DNA of 64,000 nt, taken from NCBI GenBank assembly GCA_024228575.1, contig JAAETH010000466.1, positions 1 through 64,000 of the forward strand. The letters are read 5' to 3'. Below are positions 58,230 to 64,000 of the stretch, piece by piece. The DNA is from Actinomycetes bacterium. GTDB taxonomy: Bacteria > Actinomycetota > Acidimicrobiia > Acidimicrobiales > Poriferisodalaceae. Positions within the stretch are counted from its first letter, which is position 1. Each line of letters opens with the position of its first letter. Made by a program: the position numbers and the translations under genes. A model generated the notes under the pieces. The model did not search any database. It had not been told where the DNA came from and worked only from the letters and a program-made list of their open reading frames with translations.

Positions 58230-59323
58230 CAGGCAGCCGCCTCCTCGTAGAAGCCGTGAATCAGATCGGCGTGGCGGTCGAAGGAGAACTCGGATCTAGC
58301 CCTGCTCACCGCACCGTGTGCCAGCCGCATGCGGGTGGTGTTGTCGCGCATCACCTCGAGGGCTTCGGCCAGCGCCACCGGATCCTCGGGCGGTACGGTC
58401 AGGCCGGTTTGGTCGTGGAGGTTCACCCAGTCGGTACCGGTCCCCAGCCGTGTGCTGATCGCAGGAAGACCGTTGGCCATCGCTTCGGCCATCGACAACC
58501 CGAACGCCTCGGCCCGAGAGACCGACGGCAAGACGACGACGTCGTGGGAGAGGTGTGCACGGACGATCTCCTCGTCTGTTGCGTCATGGATCATCTCGAT
58601 CCTGCCGGCCAGCTTCGGATCCGTCCTGATGCGTTCGCACAGCGGCACGCGCAGCACACCGTCGCCATAGATGCTCAGAGCAACACCATCCATCCTCGTG
58701 ACGGCATCGAGGAGAATGTCGATGCCCTTGTAGTAGACGAGGCGTCCGACGAACAGGACTCGAAGCGGACCCGAGAGCCGAGCGGCAGCGCTCGGCTCTG
58801 ACGCGATCATTCTCGGTGACACTCCATAGGGCGCGAGCCTGATCCTGTCGCCGGCGGCCCCCAGTTCAGGAGCCTCGGCCAACACCTTGCTCGCCGCCAG
58901 AACATGACTGGCCCTGCGCATCAGGGACCGCTGAAGAGGGCCGTAGACGGGAGCCAGTAGCTTCTGCTTGCCGAGCTGGGCATGGAACGAGAGGACGATC
59001 GCGTGGTCGCCCCGATTCGCCAGGGCACCGAGTTCGCCGATCGGGTTTGGGAGGTGCAAGTGCACGATGTCGGCGTCGATTCGTGATGCAGCCTTCACCA
59101 ACGGAACGGACAAGGGCATCGACAGTGTTCGCGTCGTCTCGGCAAAGCGGTGGATACGAACACCGTCGGGCCGCTCCTCGGACCGGGTATTGCGCACGCC
59201 AGCCACATAGACGTCGACCTCGGCACCTCGCGCCGCGCTAGCGGCTGCCAGATCGGCCATGTATCGGGTGATCCCAGCAGGTACGGGCGGGTGCGAGTCC
59301 TTGAAGACGTGAGCAATACGCAT
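58229..59323 (-). CDS. Glycosyltransferase family 4 (GT-B)
   Basis: A 364-residue GT-B enzyme starting MRIAHVFKDSHPPVPAGITR. Other landmarks are IVHLHLPNPIGELGALA, RVLFVGRLVYYKGIDILLDA and VVLPSVSRAEAFGLSMAEAM with the E-x7-E pair, then NGLPAISTRLGTGTDWVNLH. It is the first gene of the leftward operon; ATG 59323 lies 105 bases from the divergent FlaA1-like gene, so both promoters are in that gap. The long upstream open frame crosses into the divergent gene and is not coding. Stop overlaps the SDR gene start (TGATG). Confidence 0.92.
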   Translation of the reverse strand: MRIAHVFKDSHPPVPAGITRYMADLAAASAARGAEVDVYVAGVRNTRSEERPDGVRIHRFAETTRTLSMPLSVPLVKAASRIDADIVHLHLPNPIGELGALANRGDHAIVLSFHAQLGKQKLLAPVYGPLQRSLMRRASHVLAASKVLAEAPELGAAGDRIRLAPYGVSPRMIASEPSAAARLSGPLRVLFVGRLVYYKGIDILLDAVTRMDGVALSIYGDGVLRVPLCERIRTDPKLAGRIEMIHDATDEEIVRAHLSHDVVVLPSVSRAEAFGLSMAEAMANGLPAISTRLGTGTDWVNLHDQTGLTVPPEDPVALAEALEVMRDNTTRMRLAHGAVSRARSEFSFDRHADLIHGFYEEAAA

Positions 59324-59428
59324 CGCAGATAACAGTCGGCCAAATGAGCGAGGACTCAATCGTGAAACCGAGACGAGTCGACTAGGCCAATCGATCAAGA
59401 AGGGCGGCCGACGGTCGATGGGTTCACC

Positions 59429-61324
59429 GTGGCAGAGGGCACGACACATCACACAAACCAGGGGCAGAATCTGCTGTGGCAGCGCCTGTCGCCGAAGCGT
59501 CGCCTCACGGTCTGGCTTGTGGACATGCTCGGGTGGGTTGGTGCGACATCGCTCGCGTGGGCGATGGATCAAACCGATGGACCCAGCTCTGCGGGAATCC
59601 CCGAGTTCATCCTCGTCGCCATCGCTCTGACCACAGCGGGCCTCACCACTGGCCTGTACCGCGGCCGCTGGAGACTGGGGTCATTCGAGGAGAGCTCGGC
59701 GGTTGCCGCTGTCGGATTCGTGACCTCGTGCACGTTTGCCGGACTTCTCGCCGTCCTCCACACAACCCCGACCCCTGCAGAGCTCACCATCACCGGGCTC
59801 GGCGGCACCGGGGTGATGAGCATCTATCGCACCCTGCTTCGTCGACGCGACCTGCGCGAGGTCCGCCCATCATCGCCAGATCTGATTTCCACCATCGTGT
59901 TTGGGGCAGGCACAGGAGGCGAACTCGCCGTACGGGCGATGTTGCGCGACCCGTCCAGTCCGTATCTGCCGGTTGCCATCCTCGACGATGACCTCTCGAA
60001 ACACCGGATGCGAATCGACGGGGTTCCCGTCATCGGTGGTCGAGGGCGCCTCGAGGTTGCCATCGCCTCCAGCGGCGCCACGATGATGATCATCGCCGTA
60101 CCCAGCGCTTCGGGCCAGCTCATCTCAGAGCTCTTCGATCTGGGCCATGAACTCGGCCTGGACGTCAGGGCTCTACCCACTGCCGAGGATCTGTTCGGGA
60201 GGCGGGTGCGCATCGACGACATCCGCGAACTTCGTGAATCCGATCTGCTCGGTCGTCACCGGATCGAGACCGATGTGAACTCGATCGCCGGATATGTCAG
60301 CGGACGGCGGGTATTGATAACCGGTGCCGGCGGCTCGATCGGCAGCGAGCTCAGCCGCCAGGTCTCGCGCTACGGACCGTCGAAGCTGTTCCTGCTCGAT
60401 CGCGACGAGTCGGCCCTGCATGCCGTACAGCTGTCGATACACGGTCGAGCCCTACTTGACAGCGACGAGCTCGTACTGGCCAACATCCGGGATCGAGACC
60501 GCCTCGAACAGGTCTTCGACGAGACGAAGCCCGATGTCATCTTCCATGCGGCAGCCCTGAAGCACCTGCCCCTGCTCGAACGATTTCCTGCGGAAGCGCT
60601 TCAGACGAACACCCAGGCCACCGTCAACCTACTCGAGCTGGCCGCCCTTCACGGGGTCTCCCACTTCATCAATGTGTCCAGCGACAAGGCCGCCGATCCA
60701 ATCAGTGTCCTCGGGTACAGCAAACGACTGTCCGAGCGGCTGACATCCTTCATGGACGAGTGTGCCTCCGGTCAGTACGTCAGCGTCCGGTTCGGCAACG
60801 TTCTGGGTAGTCGCGGGTCGGTTCTCACCGCATTCCACAAGCAGGCGTTGGCGGGAGCACCCCTGACGGTCACACATCCCGAGGTTGCCAGATACTTCAT
60901 GACCGTCGAGGAAGCCGTCGAACTCGTCATCCAGGCCGGCGCCATCGGAACCGGAGGCGAGGTTCTCGTGCTCGACATGGGTGAACCGGTCAGGATCGTC
61001 GATGTGGCCAGACGCCTCGCAGCCCAGGCAGGCCGGGAAGCCGAGATCGTGTACACGGGCCTGCGGCCCGGCGAGAAGCTGGTCGAGGATCTCTTTGCTT
61101 CGTCGGAGGTGCCGTCCCCCACGGCGCACGAACTGATCAAGAGTGCGCCGGTGCCCTCCCTCGACCCGGCCCTGGTGATGATGCTGGACACAAACACAGA
61201 ACCTGCCGAAGTGGTCAACACGCTCTGGGCACTCTGCGAGAACGGAACGAGTCTGATCGCCTACGAGCGGCGGCTCGGCGAACACGAGTTGGCGGTGGTG
61301 CCAGATCGCGCTCTGATCCCTTGA
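59429..61324 (+). CDS. FlaA1/WbpM-like nucleotide-sugar dehydratase
   Basis: A 631-residue membrane-anchored enzyme. Four N-terminal helices (~25-125) precede a CoA-binding-like Rossmann fold (TIVFGAGTGGELAVRAML), then the catalytic SDR domain with VLITGAGGSIGSELSRQV, VIFHAAALKHLPLLERFP, NVSSDKAADPISVLGYSKR and TGLRPGEKLVEDLF. Large enzymes of this type (WbpM, PglF) make UDP-4-keto-6-deoxy-GlcNAc for unusual aminosugars. The GTG start at 59429 is 105 bases from the divergent operon. Its stop overlaps the next gene start (TTGA), coupling it to the initiating transferase, the same pairing as wbpM-wbpL. Confidence 0.92.
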   Translation: MAEGTTHHTNQGQNLLWQRLSPKRRLTVWLVDMLGWVGATSLAWAMDQTDGPSSAGIPEFILVAIALTTAGLTTGLYRGRWRLGSFEESSAVAAVGFVTSCTFAGLLAVLHTTPTPAELTITGLGGTGVMSIYRTLLRRRDLREVRPSSPDLISTIVFGAGTGGELAVRAMLRDPSSPYLPVAILDDDLSKHRMRIDGVPVIGGRGRLEVAIASSGATMMIIAVPSASGQLISELFDLGHELGLDVRALPTAEDLFGRRVRIDDIRELRESDLLGRHRIETDVNSIAGYVSGRRVLITGAGGSIGSELSRQVSRYGPSKLFLLDRDESALHAVQLSIHGRALLDSDELVLANIRDRDRLEQVFDETKPDVIFHAAALKHLPLLERFPAEALQTNTQATVNLLELAALHGVSHFINVSSDKAADPISVLGYSKRLSERLTSFMDECASGQYVSVRFGNVLGSRGSVLTAFHKQALAGAPLTVTHPEVARYFMTVEEAVELVIQAGAIGTGGEVLVLDMGEPVRIVDVARRLAAQAGREAEIVYTGLRPGEKLVEDLFASSEVPSPTAHELIKSAPVPSLDPALVMMLDTNTEPAEVVNTLWALCENGTSLIAYERRLGEHELAVVPDRALIP

Positions 61325-62430
61325 TCTGGTCGACCTTCGTCATCTCGACCGGTCTCAGCCTCACCTTGACACCGTGTGTCATAGCGTTGTTGCGTCGCGG
61401 TCAGGTGTACGACCAGCCAAACGAGCGGAGCTCACACTCGCGACCGACACCACGAGGCGGTGGTCTCGCCACGGCACTGGCGGCTCTCATCGCTCTCGCC
61501 GCGACCTGGACCGGCGCCAGCGGCCCCGCAGTCGCATTGGCATTCACCGCAACAGGTTTCGGAATCGTCGGCATGATGGACGACTTCCACGACCTGTCGG
61601 CGAACCTCAGGTTGATCGTTCAGGTGGTCCTCGGAGCGGCGGCGGCGTTCTTGTTGCTCCGGGGCACGGACCTTTCCCCGTTGGTCCACGGACTCGCCAT
61701 GGCGGCGATCGTCGTATGGCTGATGTCGTTCGTCAACGCATTCAATTTCATGGACGGCATCGATGGGATGAGCATCGCCCAATCAGCCGTTGCCGGTGCA
61801 GCCTGGGCGGTACTCGGCTGGGCATCGGGCGAGAGCTTCCTGCTCGTCGCTGGTCTCGCCCAGTTGGGAGCTGCCATCGGATTTGCCCCCTTCAACGTCC
61901 CCGTGGCCAAGGTGTTCCTTGGCGATGTCGGCTCCTACTTCCTGGGCGGCTGGATGGGTGCGTTGGTCGTCCTGGGCCTGCGAGCCGGGCTCACCCCCGA
62001 GGCGGTGCTGGCTCCATTGGGTCTCTATCTGCTCGACACCGGAACCACCCTGTTCTGGCGGATCAGATCAGGACACGAGTGGCGTAGACCACACCGCTAC
62101 CACGTCTACCAGCGCCTGGCCGACCATGGCTGGTCACATGTCAGGACCGCAGGCTTCGCAGCGGGAATCATTGCCCTGTGCGCACTGCTGGGGGGCCTGT
62201 CCGAGAGCGGTTCACTCACTGGACGCATCATCGCGGACATCGGGCTGGCCCTCACGATCATCGCCTACCTCGACTGGCCGGAGAAATCTCGCAACGAGAT
62301 CAGCGTCAAACCCCTGCCCACAGGTGGAGACCGCACCTGCGATCCGCGATCGCCGGGCGACGGAAGCCCTGATCGCCTAGGCGGGCACCGCCGCCGGAGC
62401 GAGAGCAAACCCTTCCGCCGAGAGGGTTGA
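61321..62430 (+). CDS. WecA/WbpL-like undecaprenyl-phosphate sugar-1-phosphate transferase
   Basis: A 369-residue membrane enzyme with about 10-11 helices that would load the first sugar onto undecaprenyl phosphate. Motifs are PTPRGGGLATALAAL, MMDDFHDLSANLRLIVQ with the DD pair, FNFMDGIDGMSIAQ, VFLGDVGSYFLGG and the HxxxH region RPHRYHVYQRLADHG. The TTG start overlaps the previous stop. The last ~18 codons run through the 3' end of the convergent epimerase gene (62377-62430 overlap). This tail is basic and arginine-rich and may be non-essential. Confidence 0.93.
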   Translation: MIWSTFVISTGLSLTLTPCVIALLRRGQVYDQPNERSSHSRPTPRGGGLATALAALIALAATWTGASGPAVALAFTATGFGIVGMMDDFHDLSANLRLIVQVVLGAAAAFLLLRGTDLSPLVHGLAMAAIVVWLMSFVNAFNFMDGIDGMSIAQSAVAGAAWAVLGWASGESFLLVAGLAQLGAAIGFAPFNVPVAKVFLGDVGSYFLGGWMGALVVLGLRAGLTPEAVLAPLGLYLLDTGTTLFWRIRSGHEWRRPHRYHVYQRLADHGWSHVRTAGFAAGIIALCALLGGLSESGSLTGRIIADIGLALTIIAYLDWPEKSRNEISVKPLPTGGDRTCDPRSPGDGSPDRLGGHRRRSESKPFRREG

Positions 62431-63336
62431 GGCAAGTGTTTCGCGCAGCGACTTCGTCCTGAAGCCGGGCAGCAGCATCTCGAGGCGTCGAGCCGACGCC
62501 TGCAGGTTCTGCCTATCGCTTCGTCTGACCTTCGCCGGGTCGGTGTTGATGACAAGTGTTCGGTCGAGCAGTTGGGCCATGAAATGAACGATGTCGGTCG
62601 CGTCCCAGCTGACGCCCGTGCCGAGGTTGACCGTGAACGATCCATCGGGGCCACCGAGCAGTCGCGCGAGGGCCTCTGCCATATCCTCTGTGTGTACGTA
62701 GTCGCGCCGGGTGTCGGTGTTGCCGAGGGGCAACTCATCACCCGCCCGCACGTGGTCGAGGATGTCTGGCACCAGGTGAGGGTTTGTCTCTCCCGGCCCG
62801 ACGGCATTGAAGAAACGGACGTTCACCACGTCGGTCTTCGGAGCCCGCTCCGAATGGAATTGCATCAACCTCTCACCCATCAACTTCGACATGCCGTAGA
62901 TGTTGTCGGGTTCGGTTGGGTCGGTCTCGACATGGGGGAACGGCGCCGCCGCGTATACGTCAGCGGTCGAAGCAAAGAGCACCCGTTCGGGAGCGACAGG
63001 CACGAGGGCGTCGAGGAGGTGTTGCGTCCCGCCGACGTTCACATCGATCGTGTCCGCCGGGTGGGCCTTGCAGAATGGGATGAAGTGGTGGGCTGCGAGG
63101 TGAATCACACTTCGCGCCCCGATCTCCCCCACGGCGACGGCCGTGCCCTTGGCGTCGCGCAAATCGAGCTCCACGATGTCGAGCGCCTTGTGCCGGCGAA
63201 GAGGTGCCAGCCGTTCCAGGGAGCCGACCGAGAAGTTGTCGACGACGACCACCTCGTGCCCCGCATCGAGCAGGCGTGCAACCGTGGGGGCACCGATGAA
63301 GCCGGCTCCCCCGGTGACCAGGACGATTTCGCTCAC
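62377..63336 (-). CDS. NAD-dependent epimerase/dehydratase (UDP-sugar 4-epimerase-like)
   Basis: A 319-residue extended SDR with VLVTGGAGFIGAPTVARLL, HLAAHHFIPFCKAHP, FASTADVYAAAPFPHVE and the catalytic YGMSKLMGERLM (YxxxK). NAVGPGETNPHLVPDIL and the GVSWDATDIVHFMAQLL region follow, as in nucleotide-sugar epimerases and dehydratases. It likely supplies a nucleotide sugar to this locus. The GTG start overlaps the upstream glycosyltransferase stop by 4 bases; the 3' end overlaps the convergent initiating transferase by 54 bases. Confidence 0.9.
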   Translation of the reverse strand: MSEIVLVTGGAGFIGAPTVARLLDAGHEVVVVDNFSVGSLERLAPLRRHKALDIVELDLRDAKGTAVAVGEIGARSVIHLAAHHFIPFCKAHPADTIDVNVGGTQHLLDALVPVAPERVLFASTADVYAAAPFPHVETDPTEPDNIYGMSKLMGERLMQFHSERAPKTDVVNVRFFNAVGPGETNPHLVPDILDHVRAGDELPLGNTDTRRDYVHTEDMAEALARLLGGPDGSFTVNLGTGVSWDATDIVHFMAQLLDRTLVINTDPAKVRRSDRQNLQASARRLEMLLPGFRTKSLRETLASTLSAEGFALAPAAVPA

Positions 63337-64000
63337 TTGCTGTCTCCTGTCGTGTTCGCGTCCGATTTGTTTGCCCTGACGCCGATGGGGCTACGCGTCC
63401 GCGACGGCGCCAACCCCAGTCGGTCGTATGCCTCGACCAGTCGGTCGATTGCCGGCTCAGGTGAGTACTGGGATTCGACCTGTGCCCGACCCGACACGCC
63501 GAGGGACGACCCGAGCACTCGGTCGCGTAGGAGTTCGACGGTCACTTCGATGAAATCGGCATCGGTCTCGGCGAGTAGGGGAACCAGTGCGCCCCTGTCG
63601 GTGAGCCCCTCCAATCCTTCCTGGTTGGAGACGACCGCCCTCCCGTAGGCCATCGCCTCGAGGACCTTGATCTTGAAACCGCTGCCCCTCGCCGGTGGGT
63701 AGAGGAGGGTCGAGATCGCGCCGAAGAAGTCGACGGGTGACCCGACCTCACCCATCAGCTCGGCTCCGCGGAGTGGGAATCGATGACCGAGGTACTCGGC
63801 AGAGCCCCATCCGGCGACGAGCAGGCGGGCTTCGGGAATCTGGGCGTGGATGGCAGGCCACAGTCGTGTCAGCGTCCTGTCGGCGGCCGAGCGGCTCGGA
63901 TACCAGTGCATCGATCCGATGACACCCACGATCGGTTCGTCTGGCAGCGGCGGTGTTGAGTAGAGAGCGGGATCGATCGACACCGGAACTATCGCTGTCC
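63333..64000 (-). CDS. Glycosyltransferase (GT-B), cut by the window end
   Basis: The C-terminal part of a GT-B enzyme: IVGVIGSMHWYPSRSAADRT, LLVAGWGSAEYLG and GSGFKIKVLEAMAYGRAVVS with the donor-binding glutamate region. The frame stays open to base 64000 (residues TAIVPV before VSIDPALYSTPP), so the start lies beyond the window and the internal GTG at 63983 is not the true start. It is the upstream partner of the epimerase gene through a 4-base overlap. Confidence 0.85.
   Translation of the reverse strand, partial: TAIVPVSIDPALYSTPPLPDEPIVGVIGSMHWYPSRSAADRTLTRLWPAIHAQIPEARLLVAGWGSAEYLGHRFPLRGAELMGEVGSPVDFFGAISTLLYPPARGSGFKIKVLEAMAYGRAVVSNQEGLEGLTDRGALVPLLAETDADFIEVTVELLRDRVLGSSLGVSGRAQVESQYSPEPAIDRLVEAYDRLGLAPSRTRSPIGVRANKSDANTTGDSK

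Noticed and set aside
1-64000. CRISPR arrays, phage or conjugative elements
   Set aside because: No regularly spaced direct repeats of CRISPR type, no cas, integrase, portal or relaxase genes were seen; the 126-bp units at 30295 are in-frame protein repeats.

Overview
The window reads as a chromosome segment of a high-GC actinobacterium, most likely of the class Acidimicrobiia. Codon use is strongly G/C-ending and GTG and TTG starts are frequent. It also has the actinobacterial molybdenum-cofactor/galU neighbourhood, a SigR/RsrA-type sigma pair, LppX-like and DUF4333-like lipoproteins, and secreted proteins with GYW...DGG-F-FG repeats. The class assignment is inference; no rRNA lies in the window.

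Layout. 1-9.7 kb is mosaic: a decayed IS982-like transposase cutting into a lipoprotein gene, a xylose operon (xylAB) behind a DNA methyltransferase gene, a GT-C-like membrane protein, an IS110 remnant and tRNA-Ala(CGC). 9.7-15.4 kb holds a SepX/GlpR-like divisome candidate, moaC, moaA, moeA, a UDP-glucose pyrophosphorylase, FmdB and a SAF/RcpC-like protein. 15.4-25.3 kb holds uppP, a PHP phosphoesterase, an overlapping tldD-tldE-tldE-MFS operon, an LppX-like lipoprotein, and a flippase-like gene coupled to a PAP2 gene. 25.4-34 kb holds dxs, an ECF sigma/anti-sigma pair, nfuA, a secreted subtilase, a GNAT protein, an ABC-F ATPase and a small lipoprotein.

34-48.8 kb begins with a TPP riboswitch driving thiBP, with thiD convergent. 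Then come an AcoX-like kinase, a secreted SGNH hydrolase, an aminotransferase, small proteins, an M20 peptidase behind a long structured leader RNA, and a D-cysteine desulfhydrase/ACC deaminase homologue. A four-gene set follows: coiled-coil protein, methyltransferase, glycosyltransferase and a small protein. 48.9-64 kb is a surface-polysaccharide locus. One leftward operon encodes three glycosyltransferases, an epimerase, a polymerase-like protein, a Wzz/BY-kinase and a flippase-acyltransferase fusion. A divergent rightward pair encodes a FlaA1/WbpM-like enzyme and a WecA/WbpL-like initiating transferase. An epimerase and a glycosyltransferase cut by the window end follow.

The genes combine most clearly in envelope construction. 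Dxs, UppP and the initiating transferase belong to polyprenyl carrier supply, recycling and loading; GalU and the epimerases make nucleotide sugars; the glycosyltransferases, flippase, polymerase and co-polymerase assemble and export the chain.

Items most worth a second look: the leader RNA before the M20 peptidase (43774-44080), the flippase-acyltransferase fusion, the tldD-tldE-tldE-MFS operon, the six-repeat module shared by two secreted enzymes, and a dispersed repeat of about 137 bp seen three times at gene 3' ends.
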